Assembly (NCBI RefSeq): GCF_037198315.1
Contig: NZ_CP144913.1
Coordinates: 992,001-1,056,000, forward strand
Length of the DNA: 64,000 bases
Reading direction: 5' to 3'
Source: Janibacter sp. A1S7
Lineage (GTDB): Bacteria > Actinomycetota > Actinomycetes > Actinomycetales > Dermatophilaceae
The notes under the pieces were generated by a model. That model worked only from the letters and a program-made list of their open reading frames with translations, ran no database searches and was not told the DNA's origin. The translations under genes and the position numbers were made by a program. Shown here piece after piece: positions 25,406 to 36,398 of the stretch (positions within the stretch are counted from its first letter, which is position 1; each line of letters begins with the position of its first letter).

Positions 25406-26881
25406 GTGATGGGTATCGACACGCTGACCGAGTACATCCTCGTGGCCGTCGCACTGCTGATCCTCCTCGGAGGGATGGCAGTGGGCCTGCTGCGCGGCAG
25501 GGGCGGGAAGAACAAGGAGCTCCCGCCGGAGCACCGCCCGCCGGAGCGTCCCAAGGGCTCCACCGACCACCGCAGCGGCACGATCGTGCTCGACCGGCCG
25601 AGCGAGCACGCGCAGCCGCAGGCACCGCCCGAGGAGGCGAAGGGGGACGAGCCCCCCGCTCCCGAGGCGCCCGCGGAGAAGCCGACGTCGCCCGAGCCGG
25701 CCCTCGGGGCGGCGGTCGAGCAGGAGACCACCGAGGCCCCCACCGGTGAGCCCGCCGCCCGGGAGGCGCCGAGCGACGAGGACTTCACCCCGGTCGAGCC
25801 CGACGCCGACGAGCGGGCCCGCACCGCCGCCACTGCCCCGGCCGCGGAGCCGACGACTGAGCCGGAGGTCGCCCCGGAGGCGGAGCCCGAGCCGGTCACC
25901 GGACCCGAGCCGGTTGCCGAGCCCGAGCCGGTTGCCGAGCCCGAGCTGGACACCCCCGCCCCGACCCGGGACCGGATGCGCTCCCTGCGTTCCCGGCTGG
26001 CCCGCTCCAACGGCGCGATCGGCAAGGGCCTGCTCGCGCTGCTCTCCCAGGGCTCGCTCTCCGAGGAGGACTGGGAGGACGTGGAGGACACCCTCCTGGC
26101 GGCCGACCTGGGGATGGAACCGACCACCGAGCTCGTCGACTCGCTGCGCGAGCGCGTCTCCGTCGACGGCACCACCGATCCCGAGGTCGCCAAGGACTGG
26201 CTCTACCACGACCTGCTGCGACTGGTGGACCCGAGCATGGACCGCGGCCTCGCGGCCAGCCGTGTCGACGGCCGGCCGGCGTGCATCCTCGTCGTCGGGG
26301 TCAACGGCACCGGCAAGACGACGACCGTCGGCAAGCTCGCCCGTGTCCTCGTCGCCAACGACCGCGACGTCGTCCTCGGTGCGGCCGACACCTTCCGCGC
26401 CGCAGCGGCCGATCAGCTCGAGACGTGGGGCGCACGCGTCGGCGTGCCGACCATCCGCAGCGACCGCGACGGCGCCGATCCGGCCGCCGTCGCCTTCGAC
26501 GCGGTCAAGGCGGGCCACGAGATGGAATCCGATGCGGTGATCGTCGACACCGCGGGCCGGCTGCACAACAAGGTCGGCCTCATGGACGAGCTGGCCAAGG
26601 TCAAGCGCGTCATCGAGAAGCAGAACCCGATCGACGAGGTGCTGCTGGTCCTCGACGCGACGACCGGGCAGAACGGCTTGGCCCAGGCCAAGGTCTTCGC
26701 CGAGGCGGTCAACATCACCGGCGTCGTGCTGACCAAGCTCGACGGCACCGCCAAGGGCGGCATCGTCGTCGCCGTGCAGCGCACGCTCGGTGTGCCGGTC
26801 AAGCTCGTCGGCCTCGGTGAGGGGCCGGACGACCTGGCGCCCTTCGTCCCGGAGGCCTTCGTCGACGCCATCGTCGGCTGA
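25406..26881 (+). CDS. ftsY: Signal recognition particle receptor FtsY
   Basis: FtsY docks SRP-ribosome complexes at the membrane. The 491-aa protein has an N-terminal membrane helix (YILVAVALLILLGGMAVGLL), an acidic Pro/Glu/Ala linker with the repeats PEPV..AEPE (about residues 155-185), and the NG domain from about residue 200. GTPase motifs are GVNGTGKTTTVGKLA, DTFRAAA, DTAGRL and TKLDGTAKGG. GTG 25406 lies 6 nt after GAAGAT; ATG 25409 is an alternative. Its partner ffh lies 4 kb downstream. Confidence 0.97.
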   Translation: MMGIDTLTEYILVAVALLILLGGMAVGLLRGRGGKNKELPPEHRPPERPKGSTDHRSGTIVLDRPSEHAQPQAPPEEAKGDEPPAPEAPAEKPTSPEPALGAAVEQETTEAPTGEPAAREAPSDEDFTPVEPDADERARTAATAPAAEPTTEPEVAPEAEPEPVTGPEPVAEPEPVAEPELDTPAPTRDRMRSLRSRLARSNGAIGKGLLALLSQGSLSEEDWEDVEDTLLAADLGMEPTTELVDSLRERVSVDGTTDPEVAKDWLYHDLLRLVDPSMDRGLAASRVDGRPACILVVGVNGTGKTTTVGKLARVLVANDRDVVLGAADTFRAAAADQLETWGARVGVPTIRSDRDGADPAAVAFDAVKAGHEMESDAVIVDTAGRLHNKVGLMDELAKVKRVIEKQNPIDEVLLVLDATTGQNGLAQAKVFAEAVNITGVVLTKLDGTAKGGIVVAVQRTLGVPVKLVGLGEGPDDLAPFVPEAFVDAIVG

Positions 26882-26898
26882 CGGCGCCTCAGCGCAGG

Positions 26899-26920
26899 GC
26901 GTCCCGACGAAGGGGGACGC
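26899..26920 (+). terminator. Stem-loop after ftsY
   Basis: GCGTCCC (26899-26905) and GGGACGC (26914-26920) form a 7-bp stem 17 bp after the ftsY stop. There is no U tract. The loop and right arm contain a CGAAGGGGG copy (26908-26916). Confidence 0.45.
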
Positions 26921-26994
26921 GGTGGCCCTTGGCTCTTGGCCATCGTTCCTCGAGCCGTCAGTCGGGCCACCACGTCTTCCCGGTGCCGTGCCGT

Positions 26995-27042
26995 CGTCAC
27001 GTGACGTTCACGCGTGGCGATGATTCGAAACACAGCGGTAAC
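26995..27042 (+). promoter_or_regulatory. Candidate nitrogen-regulator site upstream of amtB
   Basis: The 205-bp gap before amtB holds a perfect 12-bp palindrome CGTCACGTGACG (26995-27006) and GAAAC-6 nt-GTAAC (27027-27042). The second resembles one half-site pair of the actinobacterial GlnR box. The full four-part GlnR pattern is absent, so this is only a candidate. CATAGT (27075-27080), 6 nt before the ATG, may be the -10. Confidence 0.3.
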
Positions 27043-27086
27043 GCCGGTGCCCCGGAAGCGCAATCGCTGCGCCCCATAGTGGCGCC

Positions 27087-28765
<1,679 letters not shown>

Positions 28766-28778
28766 GCCTCCTGGCCCG

Positions 28779-31130
28779 ATGACCGCGAAGGACATCAGGA
28801 CCCAGCGCCTCGATCTGGCCGGCACCCGGGTGTTCGCCACCCCGGGTGCCGGCCCGGTGCGCCGGGCCGCGATCGCCGGCGCGACTCGGGCCTGGCTCAC
28901 CGACGTCTACACCGATGCCGTGGGGCAGCGCGAAGGGGTGGCCCTGGCCGCCGTCGGTTCGCTCGCCCGCGGCTGGTCCGGACCGCTGAGCGACCTCGAC
29001 CTCGTGCTGGTCCACAACGGGCGCAGCATCCCGGCCGGGGACCTGACCGAGCTGGCGGACCGCCTCTGGTACCCCGTGTGGGACTCGGGTCTGGTCCTGG
29101 ACCACTCGGTGCGCTCGGTGGCCCAGTGCCGAGCCGTGGCGGGAGAGGACCTCTCGGCCGCCACCGCTCTGCTCGACCTCACCGTCGTCGCCGGCGACGA
29201 CGCCCTCGTCGAGACCGTGCGCTCCGGGGTGGGGCGCGACTGGCGCTCGCGGGCCCGGACGCGCCTGCCCGCCTTCGTCGAGACCGTCCGCGAGCGGCAC
29301 CGGCGTCACGGCGACCTCAGCCAACAACTGCAACCGGATCTCAAGGAGGCCCTCGGCGGGCTGCGGGACGTCACGGTGCTCCGAGCCCTGACCCGGGCCT
29401 GGCTGGCCGACCAGCCGCACGGGAGTGTCGACCCGGCACTGGAGTGTCTCCTGGACGTGCGCGATGCCCTGCACGTGGTCACCGGTCGTGGCCGGGACCG
29501 GCTCGTCGCGCAGGAGCACGACGCGGTCACCGCCCTGCTGGGCCTCACCGACCCGGATGACCTGCTCACCAAGGTCTCGAGTGCTGCGCGCACGATCGCG
29601 TGGGCGCTGGAGTCGACGATGCGTCGAGCCGGGCAGAGCCAGCGCGCCCGGACGCTGCGGGTGGGACCACGGCAGCCCCGCCTGACGCCGCTCGGGCACG
29701 GACTGCACGCCCACGACGGCGAAGTGGTCCTCGGCGACCCCCGGCGGGTGAGTTCGGAGCCGAGCCTCCCCCTTCGCGCCGCCGTCGTCGCCGCCCGGAG
29801 CCAGCTGCCCCTGGCCCCGATGACCCTGACCAACCTCGCCCGGTCGCCGCAGCCGCTCGAGCCGTGGGCGCCCGAGGTGCTCTCCCTCCTCACCGACCTG
29901 CTCGCGAGCAGGTCCGGTCTCGCCCCGGTCTGGGAGGGCCTGGACCAGGTCGGGGTCATCGAGCGGTGGCTGCCCGAGTGGGCCGGCGTGCGCTGCCGCC
30001 CGCAGCGCAACCCCGTCCACGAGCACACCGTCGACCGCCACCTCCTCGCGACCGTCGAGCAGGCCGGCGCCCTCTCCCGTGACGTGGCCCGACCGGACCT
30101 GCTGCTGCTCGCCGCGCTGCTGCACGACATCGGCAAGATCGCCGGGGCGCGGGACCACGCGCGGACCGGTGCCGGTCTCGCAGGCCCGATCCTTGACCGG
30201 TGGGGCCTGCCCGAAGGGGAGCGCGACCTCGTCGTCCTGCTCGTGCGCGAGCACCTGATGCTCATCGAGCTCGCCACCCGGCGCGACCTCGCCGACCCGG
30301 CCACGGCCCTCGCGGTCTGCGACCTCGTCGGCGAGGACGCCGAGACCTTCGAGCTGTTGCGCGCGTTGACGATCGCGGATGCCCGCGCGGCGGGACCGGC
30401 CGCGTGGACCGACTGGCGCGCCACCCTTGTGGACACGCTCACCGGTCAGGTCCGCGCCCACCTGACCGGACAGGCGCCAGCAGCCGACGTGCCGGTGCTC
30501 TCCGACCCGGTGAGCGACGAGGAGGGACGGCTCGCGGCCGCTGAGGGCCGGGCCCACGTGCGCGTCGAGGCATCGACGTTCGGCTGGACGGTGACCGTCC
30601 AGGCCCCGGACCGCCGGGGTGTCTTCGCCGACACGGCCGGACTGCTTGCCACCCAGGGGTTCGTCGTCCGCCGGGCCAAGCTCGTCACCGTCGGAGATCT
30701 CGCGGTCGACGAGTGGGTCGTCGAGTCCCCCGGCGGGGACGTCCCGCAGCCGGAGCGTCTCGTGGCCGGTCTCCTCCGACTCGCCGCGGAGGACCGGTCG
30801 CTGCTCGTCGACCTGTGGCGCACGCGACGCCCCCGGACGGTCCCGGAGCGGACGCCGGCGCGCTCGCAGGCGGGCACGCGAGCCTTCGTCGTGCCGGGGA
30901 CGCACGAGTCGACCCTCGTCGAGGTGCGCTCGGCGGACCGCCCGGGTCTGCTCCACGACATCGGGCGCGCGCTGGGGGAGGCCGACGTGGACGTTCGCTC
31001 CGCGCACGTCGCGACCGTCGCCGACCAGACCCTGAACACCTTCCGGCTGACCGACCGGGAGGGTGAACCGCTGGCTCCGGCGGCCGTTGCCCGGGCGATC
31101 TCGGCGATCATCGACGCCTGTGACGGGTAG
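28779..31130 (+). CDS. glnD: [Protein-PII] uridylyl/adenylyltransferase
   Basis: GlnD modifies and demodifies PII according to glutamine level; actinobacterial members often transfer AMP rather than UMP. The 783-aa protein has a nucleotidyltransferase domain (GSLARGWSGPLSDLDLVL), an HD hydrolase domain (LLAALLHDIGKIAGARDHARTG, about residues 440-470), and two C-terminal ACT domains (WTVTVQAPDRRGVFADTAGLL and LVEVRSADRPGLLHDIGRAL). ATG 28779 is 13 bp after glnK. A CCCCCTTCG copy at 29768 lies in the variable linker before the HD domain. Confidence 0.96.
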   Translation: MTAKDIRTQRLDLAGTRVFATPGAGPVRRAAIAGATRAWLTDVYTDAVGQREGVALAAVGSLARGWSGPLSDLDLVLVHNGRSIPAGDLTELADRLWYPVWDSGLVLDHSVRSVAQCRAVAGEDLSAATALLDLTVVAGDDALVETVRSGVGRDWRSRARTRLPAFVETVRERHRRHGDLSQQLQPDLKEALGGLRDVTVLRALTRAWLADQPHGSVDPALECLLDVRDALHVVTGRGRDRLVAQEHDAVTALLGLTDPDDLLTKVSSAARTIAWALESTMRRAGQSQRARTLRVGPRQPRLTPLGHGLHAHDGEVVLGDPRRVSSEPSLPLRAAVVAARSQLPLAPMTLTNLARSPQPLEPWAPEVLSLLTDLLASRSGLAPVWEGLDQVGVIERWLPEWAGVRCRPQRNPVHEHTVDRHLLATVEQAGALSRDVARPDLLLLAALLHDIGKIAGARDHARTGAGLAGPILDRWGLPEGERDLVVLLVREHLMLIELATRRDLADPATALAVCDLVGEDAETFELLRALTIADARAAGPAAWTDWRATLVDTLTGQVRAHLTGQAPAADVPVLSDPVSDEEGRLAAAEGRAHVRVEASTFGWTVTVQAPDRRGVFADTAGLLATQGFVVRRAKLVTVGDLAVDEWVVESPGGDVPQPERLVAGLLRLAAEDRSLLVDLWRTRRPRTVPERTPARSQAGTRAFVVPGTHESTLVEVRSADRPGLLHDIGRALGEADVDVRSAHVATVADQTLNTFRLTDREGEPLAPAAVARAISAIIDACDG

Positions 31131-31155
31131 GGGCACGATCCGCCCGGCGGGAAGA

Positions 31156-31161
31156 TAGCCT
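31156..31161 (+). promoter_or_regulatory. -10 element of ffh (leaderless)
   Basis: TAGCCT is followed by 7 nt and then the GTG at 31169. There is no Shine-Dalgarno sequence. Confidence 0.55.
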
Positions 31162-31168
31162 AGGCCGG

Positions 31169-32785
31169 GTGTTCACCAGCCTGTCCGACCGCCTGACCGA
31201 GACGTTCAAGAACCTCCGCGGCAAAGGGCGTCTGTCCGAGTCCGATGTCAACAAGACCGTCCGGGACATCCGGATGGCCCTGATCGACGCCGATGTGGCG
31301 CTGCCCGTGGTCAAGGACTTCACCCGGGCCGTGCGCGAGCGGGCCACCGGCGCCGAGGTCAGCGGTGCGCTCAACCCGGCCCAGCAGGTCATCAAGATCG
31401 TCAACGAGGAGCTCGTGACGATCCTGGGTGGCAACACCCGCACGATCCAGTTCGCGAAGCGTCCGCCGACGGTGATCATGCTCGCCGGGTTGCAGGGGTC
31501 GGGGAAGACGACCTTCGCGGGCAAGCTCGGCGCCTGGCTCAAGGACCAGGGGCACACCCCGGTCCTCGTCGCGGCCGACCTGCAACGACCCAATGCCGTC
31601 ACCCAGCTCGAGGTGACCGGTGAATGGGCCGGACTGCCGGTCTTCGCGCCCGAGCGCGGCAACCTCGGTGGTCACGACGCCGTCCTCGACTCCGGGGAGG
31701 GCACCCACTCCTTCGGCGACCCGGTCGCCGTCAGCCGCGCCGGCGTCGCGCACGCCCAGTCCCAGCACCACGACGTCGTCATCGTCGACACCGCCGGCCG
31801 GCTCGCGGTGGACGAGCCACTGATGCAGCAGGCGGCCGACATCCGCGAGGCGGTGCAGCCCGACGAGGTGCTCTTCGTCATCGACGCGATGATCGGTCAG
31901 GCAGCCGTCGAGACCGCCCAGGCCTTCATGGAGGGCGTCGACTTCACCGGTGTCGTGCTGTCGAAGCTCGACGGCGACGCCCGCGGTGGTGCCGCCCTGT
32001 CCGTCGCCGGGACCACCGGTCGCCCGATCATGTTCGCCTCCGTCGGTGAGCAGACCCGTGACATCGAGGTCTTCCACCCCGACCGGATGGCCAGCCGGAT
32101 CCTCGACATGGGTGACGTCCTCACTCTCATCGAGCAGGCCGAGCGCGCCTTCGAGCGGGGCCAGGCCGAGGAGATGCAGCGCAAGTTCCTCGCCGAGGAG
32201 GACTTCACCTTCGATGACTTCCTGCAGCAGATGTCGGCCATCAAGAAGATGGGCTCGCTGAAGTCGATGCTGAAGATGATGCCGGGCATGGGGCAGATGT
32301 CCGCCCAGCTGGACAACCTCGACGAGCGCGAGTTCGACCGTATCGAGGCGATGGTGCGTTCGATGACCACCTTCGAGCGCACCCACCCGAAGCAGATCAA
32401 CGGGTCGCGTCGCTCGCGCATCGCCAAGGGATCCGGCGTCAGTGTCTCCGAGGTCAACCAGCTGCTCGAGCGGTTCGGCCAGGCGCAGAAGATGATGAAG
32501 CAGATGGCACGCGGTGGCGGGATGCCGGGGATGCCCGGCATCCCGGGCGGTGGTGCCGGCCGCAAGAAGGGCAAGCAGCAGCAGCGCAAGAAGGGCAAGT
32601 CGGGCAACCCGGCCAAGCGCGCCCAGCAGGAGCGGGAGGCGGCAGAGAAGGCGTCCGGGCGCACGAGTGCCCCCGGCTCGGCCTTCGGTGCGGCGTCCGG
32701 TGCCGGCGACTCGGGACAGCCCGGCTCCGCCGACCTCGACCCGAGCCAGCTGCCCGAGGGCTTCGAGAAGTTCCTCGGGAAGTGA
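31169..32785 (+). CDS. ffh: Signal recognition particle protein Ffh
   Basis: Ffh binds signal peptides and 4.5S RNA and delivers membrane proteins to FtsY. The 538-aa protein has the N domain (MFTSLSDRLTETFKNLRGKG), GTPase motifs GLQGSGKTTFAGKLG, DLQRPNAV, DTAGRL and SKLDGDARGG, and a methionine-rich M domain (about residues 350-460) with the RNA-binding RRSRIAKGSGVSVSEVNQLL. The last 75 residues are basic and low in complexity. GTG 31169 gives the family N-terminus and has the leaderless -10 at the right distance. Confidence 0.98.
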   Translation: MFTSLSDRLTETFKNLRGKGRLSESDVNKTVRDIRMALIDADVALPVVKDFTRAVRERATGAEVSGALNPAQQVIKIVNEELVTILGGNTRTIQFAKRPPTVIMLAGLQGSGKTTFAGKLGAWLKDQGHTPVLVAADLQRPNAVTQLEVTGEWAGLPVFAPERGNLGGHDAVLDSGEGTHSFGDPVAVSRAGVAHAQSQHHDVVIVDTAGRLAVDEPLMQQAADIREAVQPDEVLFVIDAMIGQAAVETAQAFMEGVDFTGVVLSKLDGDARGGAALSVAGTTGRPIMFASVGEQTRDIEVFHPDRMASRILDMGDVLTLIEQAERAFERGQAEEMQRKFLAEEDFTFDDFLQQMSAIKKMGSLKSMLKMMPGMGQMSAQLDNLDEREFDRIEAMVRSMTTFERTHPKQINGSRRSRIAKGSGVSVSEVNQLLERFGQAQKMMKQMARGGGMPGMPGIPGGGAGRKKGKQQQRKKGKSGNPAKRAQQEREAAEKASGRTSAPGSAFGAASGAGDSGQPGSADLDPSQLPEGFEKFLGK

Positions 32786-32798
32786 GTTCCGGCCCGGC

Positions 32799-32804
32799 TA
32801 CGGT
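32799..32804 (+). promoter_or_regulatory. -10 element of the alpha/beta hydrolase (leaderless)
   Basis: TACGGT is followed by 6 nt and then the ATG at 32811. Confidence 0.5.
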
Positions 32805-32810
32805 GTCGGC

Positions 32811-33614
32811 ATGAGTGAGCCGAAGCTGCACGCAGTCACCTCCGGCGAGTCGGGCCCCCGGGTCGCGTTCTGCCACGGCCTGCTGGGCCAGGGACGCAAC
32901 TGGAACCAGATCGCCAAGGGCCTGGCCGACGTCTGTCGGCCCACCCTGATCGACATGCCCGACCACGGGCACTCGCCGTGGTCGGAGCGGATCGACTACG
33001 TCGACGCGGCCGCAGTGCTCGCCGGGACGCTGCGGGCCATCGACCCCGACGAGCCGTGGACGCTCGTCGGGCACTCCATGGGGGGCAAGACCGCCATGGT
33101 GCTCGCCCTGACCGAGCCGGAGCTCGTCGAGCGGCTCGCGGTCGTGGACATCTCGCCCGCGCCCACGTCATCGTTCACCGAGTTCGAGACCTTCCTCGCC
33201 GGGATGCGCGCGGTCGACCTCGACCGGGTCAGCAGTCGCGCGGATGCCGACGACGCGATGCGTGCGGCCGCTCCCGACCCGACGGTCCGCGGATTCCTCC
33301 TGCAGAACCTCCGGCGGGACGGCGCCGGCTGGCGCTGGCTGCCCAACCTGGTGGCTCTGCAGCGCGACATCGCGGCCATCGCCGGATGGCCGCAGGAGCG
33401 CATCAGCGCACTTCCCCCCTTCGACGGGCCGGTGCTGTGGCTGGCCGGCGCGAACTCGCCCTACGTCTCCGAGGACAACGAGCCCGAGATGCGTCGACTC
33501 TTCCCGAGGGTGCGCCAGGTGACGGTCAAGAACGCCGGCCACTGGGTCCACTCCGAGCAGCCTGCGGTGACCACGGCTGCCCTGCGTGCGCTGATCACCT
33601 CCGAGCGCGGCTGA
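32811..33614 (+). CDS. Alpha/beta-fold hydrolase
   Basis: This 267-aa hydrolase has the oxyanion block CHGLLGQGRNW, the nucleophile elbow GHSMGGKT with catalytic serine, and the catalytic histidine in NAGHWVHSEQP. The DMPDHGHSPW segment and the overall length match YbfF-type esterases. Its substrate cannot be told from sequence. ATG 32811 lies 6 nt after TACGGT. A CCCCCTTCG copy is at 33415. Confidence 0.85.
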   Translation: MSEPKLHAVTSGESGPRVAFCHGLLGQGRNWNQIAKGLADVCRPTLIDMPDHGHSPWSERIDYVDAAAVLAGTLRAIDPDEPWTLVGHSMGGKTAMVLALTEPELVERLAVVDISPAPTSSFTEFETFLAGMRAVDLDRVSSRADADDAMRAAAPDPTVRGFLLQNLRRDGAGWRWLPNLVALQRDIAAIAGWPQERISALPPFDGPVLWLAGANSPYVSEDNEPEMRRLFPRVRQVTVKNAGHWVHSEQPAVTTAALRALITSERG

Positions 33615-33678
33615 GTCGACGTGTGATGGAGTGGAGGGGTGCCCACCACCGGGTGCACCCCGAGCACAAGGAGTTGTC

Positions 33679-34320
33679 ATGTCACGCATCGCCGTCATCG
33701 GTGGCCATGGAAAGATCGCCCTCGCGCTCACGCCCCTCTTGGTGGAGCAGGACCACTCCGTGACCTCCGTGATCCGCAACCGCGACCACTCCCGTGACGT
33801 CGAGGCCGTCGGCGGCACCCCGCTCGTGGCCGACGTGGAGCGTCTCGACACGGACGGCCTCGTCGAGGCGTTGACGGGCCACGACGTCGTCGTCTGGGCC
33901 GCCGGAGCCGGTGGCGGGAGCCGGGAGCGCACCTACGCGGTCGATCGTGATGCCGCGATCCGGTCGATGGACGCCGCCGCGCAGGCAGGCTCGCGACGCT
34001 ACGTCATGATCAGCTACTGCGGAGCCGGCCCGGACCACGGGATCGAGGCCGACAACCCCTTCGTCCACTACGCCGAGGCCAAGGCCGCGGCAGACGAGCA
34101 CCTGCGTGGTAGCGACCTCGACTGGACCGTCCTCGGACCGAGCAAGCTCACCGACGACAGGGCCACCGGCTCCATCGACGTGGGGCGCGAGGGCGGGGGA
34201 GAGGTCTCCCGGGAGAACGTCGCCCGCGTGATCGCCGAGGTGCTCGAGGCGAACGGGACCGTGGGCCGCACGATCGAGTTCCACGACGGTGCCACGCCGA
34301 TCTCCGAGGCGCTGCGCTGA
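33679..34320 (+). CDS. NAD(P)-binding protein, atypical SDR (NAD(P)H-binding)
   Basis: The 213-aa protein has an N-terminal Rossmann fold with IAVIGGHGKIALALTPLL (GxxGxxG type). It has no clear YxxxK pair beyond HYAEAKAAADEHL, which fits the atypical SDR5-like group. Such proteins act as reductases, isomerases or flavin reductases; the substrate is unknown. AAGGAG lies at ideal distance from ATG 33679. The 64-bp gap upstream holds a 7-bp hairpin (33636-33661). Confidence 0.8.
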   Translation: MSRIAVIGGHGKIALALTPLLVEQDHSVTSVIRNRDHSRDVEAVGGTPLVADVERLDTDGLVEALTGHDVVVWAAGAGGGSRERTYAVDRDAAIRSMDAAAQAGSRRYVMISYCGAGPDHGIEADNPFVHYAEAKAAADEHLRGSDLDWTVLGPSKLTDDRATGSIDVGREGGGEVSRENVARVIAEVLEANGTVGRTIEFHDGATPISEALR

Positions 34321-34339
34321 TCCACCCTCCGTCGCGGGA

Positions 34340-34345
34340 TAGCCT
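34340..34345 (+). promoter_or_regulatory. -10 element of the amidohydrolase (leaderless)
   Basis: TAGCCT, the same hexamer as at ffh, is followed by 6 nt and then the ATG at 34352. Confidence 0.55.
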
Positions 34346-34351
34346 CGGCCC

Positions 34352-35440
34352 ATGGCTGATGTGCTGCACGTCACGGGAGAGGTGCTCGTCTCGGAGCACG
34401 AGAGTGTCCCCGAGCTCTGGGTCATCGACGGGAAGGTCTCCTTCACACCTCCGACGAGCGGTGGGGTGGAATCGGTCCGGGGGTTCGTGCTCCCGGGCTT
34501 CGTCGACGCCCACTGCCACGTCGGGCTCGATGCCCACGGGGCGGTGGACGACGAGACGAGCGAACAGCAGGCGCTCACCGATCGCGAGGCCGGCACCCTC
34601 CTGATCCGCGACGCCGGTTCACCCGCGGACACCCGGTGGATCGACGAGCGCGACGACCTGCCCAAGATCATCCGCGCCGGGCGACACATCGCCCGCACCC
34701 GTCGGTACATCCGCAACTTCGCCCACGAGGTCGAGCCGGAGCAGCTCGTGTCCCGGGTGCGGGCGGAGGCGCGGGCCGGTGACGGCTGGGTCAAGCTCGT
34801 CGGGGACTGGATCGATCGGGACGCGGGGGACCTCACCCCGTGCTGGCCCCGCGACGTGCTGGGCGCGGCGATCGCGGCCGCCCACGAGGAGGGCGCCAGG
34901 GTGACCGCCCACTGCTTCGGCGAGGAGTCGCTCGCCGACTTCGCGGCTGCCGGCACGGACTGCATCGAGCACGCCACCGGCCTGGTCGCCGAGACCATCG
35001 ACGCCTTCGCCCGTCAGGGCATCGCGATCGTCCCGACCCTGGTCAACATCGAGACCTTCCCGCAGATCGCGGCTCCGGCGGCCGAGAAGTTCCCCGATTA
35101 CCACCGGCACATGCTGGCGCTGCACGAGCGGCGCTTCGCGACCATCGCGGCGGCCCGGGACGCCGGTGTCGACGTCTACGTCGGCACCGATGCCGGTGGC
35201 TCGTTGCCGCACGGCCTCGTCGCCCGGGAGATGGAGCTGCTCACCCGGGCCGGCTTCTCGCACGCCGAGGCGCTCGCCGCGGGCACCTGGCGCTCGCGGG
35301 AGTGGCTGGGTCGCCCGGCGATCGCCGAGGGGGAGGACGCCGACCTCGTCGTCGTCGCCGAGGACCCCCGTACCGACGTGCGCACCTGCGGTACCCCCGA
35401 GCACGTGATCCTTCGCGGCCAGCGGGTCGCGGGGCGTTGA
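34352..35440 (+). CDS. Amidohydrolase family protein (imidazolonepropionase-like)
   Basis: This 362-aa metal-dependent hydrolase has an N-terminal composite beta domain and a TIM barrel. Metal ligands are visible as HCH in FVDAHCHVGLD, further histidines in VTAHCFGEES and CIEHATG, and the aspartate in VGTDAGGSLPHG. The C-terminus returns to the beta domain (EGEDADLVVVAEDP). The family includes imidazolonepropionases and prolidases, so the substrate is open. A CCCCCTTCG copy directly abuts the stop codon (35441). Confidence 0.85.
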   Translation: MADVLHVTGEVLVSEHESVPELWVIDGKVSFTPPTSGGVESVRGFVLPGFVDAHCHVGLDAHGAVDDETSEQQALTDREAGTLLIRDAGSPADTRWIDERDDLPKIIRAGRHIARTRRYIRNFAHEVEPEQLVSRVRAEARAGDGWVKLVGDWIDRDAGDLTPCWPRDVLGAAIAAAHEEGARVTAHCFGEESLADFAAAGTDCIEHATGLVAETIDAFARQGIAIVPTLVNIETFPQIAAPAAEKFPDYHRHMLALHERRFATIAAARDAGVDVYVGTDAGGSLPHGLVAREMELLTRAGFSHAEALAAGTWRSREWLGRPAIAEGEDADLVVVAEDPRTDVRTCGTPEHVILRGQRVAGR

Positions 35441-35511
35441 CCCCCTTCGCCCCGACTCCACTCGGGTGGGGTCGGCGCCCTCGTCCGCGGATTCGAGGTG
35501 AGGCCGCCCGG

Positions 35512-35522
35512 TCTGGCAGACT
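35512..35522 (+). promoter_or_regulatory. Probable rpsP promoter element
   Basis: TCTGGCAGACT occurs here and again before rplS (38597). CAGACT would serve as an extended -10, giving a leader of about 115 nt to rpsP. In that leader a 7-bp stem with one bulge pairs CCGgATGC (35558-35565) with GCATCGG (35574-35580). I see nothing else in the 199-bp gap except the 9-mer at 35441. Confidence 0.4.
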
Positions 35523-35639
35523 GACCCGCTGTACCCGTCCGCGCTGCCCGCGCGCCGGATGCCTACACCCCGAGCATCGGTACCCCGTGCGACAAGCGCA
35601 TGGTCTGGCCGTGCTCACGATCTGAAGGAGACCACGCCA

Positions 35640-36128
35640 GTGGCCGTCAAGATTCGCCTGAAGCGCATGGGCAAGATCCGTTCCCCGTTCTACCGTGTCG
35701 TCGTCATGGACGCCCGCGCCAAGCGGGACGGCCGGGCGATCGAGGAGATCGGTCTGTACCACCCCACCGAGGAGCCCTCGGTCATCGACATCAACAGCGA
35801 GCGTGCGCAGTACTGGCTCTCCGAGGGTGCCCAGCCCACCGAAGCCGTCGCCGCACTGCTCAAGGTCACCGGTGACTGGCAGAAGTTCAAGGGTGAGCCC
35901 GGCGCCGAGGGCACCCTGAAGACCCGGGAGCCCCGCACCTCCAAGAAGGAGCTCTACGAGGCCGCTCTCGCCTCCTCCGACAAGGAGGCCAGCGAGCACG
36001 AGGCGATCACCTCCAAGAAGAAGGCAGACAAGGAGGCCGCCAAGGAGCAGGCCGCCGCCGAGCCGGCCGCCAAGGACGACGCCCCGAGCGCTCCCGCCGA
36101 GTCCCCCGCCGAGAACCCCGAGGCCTGA
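35640..36128 (+). CDS. rpsP: 30S ribosomal protein S16
   Basis: This S16 has the family N-terminus [21 protein letters not shown] and the [12 protein letters not shown] block. At 162 aa it is nearly twice the usual length because of a C-terminal tail (from about residue 100) rich in Lys, Ala, Glu and Pro, as is common in actinobacteria. GTG 35640 follows GAAGGAG. The stop is one base before khpA. Confidence 0.97.
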   Translation: MAVKIRLKRMGKIRSPFYRVVVMDARAKRDGRAIEEIGLYHPTEEPSVIDINSERAQYWLSEGAQPTEAVAALLKVTGDWQKFKGEPGAEGTLKTREPRTSKKELYEAALASSDKEASEHEAITSKKKADKEAAKEQAAAEPAAKDDAPSAPAESPAENPEA

Positions 36129-36129
36129 G

Positions 36130-36372
36130 ATGCTCGACGAGGCGCTTGAGCACCTGGTCACCGGGATCGTCGACCACAAGGACGAGGTCGTCGTCCGGAG
36201 CAAGAACCTGCGTCGCGGACAGATCCTCGAGGTGCGCGTGCACCCGGATGACCTCGGACGTGTCATCGGTCGCTCCGGTCGCACCGCGTCAGCTCTGCGC
36301 ACCGTCCTCGGTGCGCTCTCCGGCGGGGAGAACGTGCGGATCGACATCGTCGACACCGACCGCGAGGGCTGA
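36130..36372 (+). CDS. khpA: KH-domain RNA-binding protein KhpA
   Basis: This 80-aa single KH-domain protein (formerly UPF0109) has the GRVIGRSGRTASALRTVL motif, which contains the GxxG RNA-binding loop. It binds RNA globally, usually with KhpB. It always sits between rpsP and rimM in actinobacteria. It starts one base after the rpsP stop and is co-translated. A large hairpin follows. Confidence 0.95.
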   Translation: MLDEALEHLVTGIVDHKDEVVVRSKNLRRGQILEVRVHPDDLGRVIGRSGRTASALRTVLGALSGGENVRIDIVDTDREG

Positions 36373-36398
36373 CCCGAACGACCGAACAGCTCGCCAGT

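Noticed and set aside
36130..36372. khpA as part of a split S16 gene
   Set aside because: It has a complete KH domain and its own start, and is a known separate gene in this operon.
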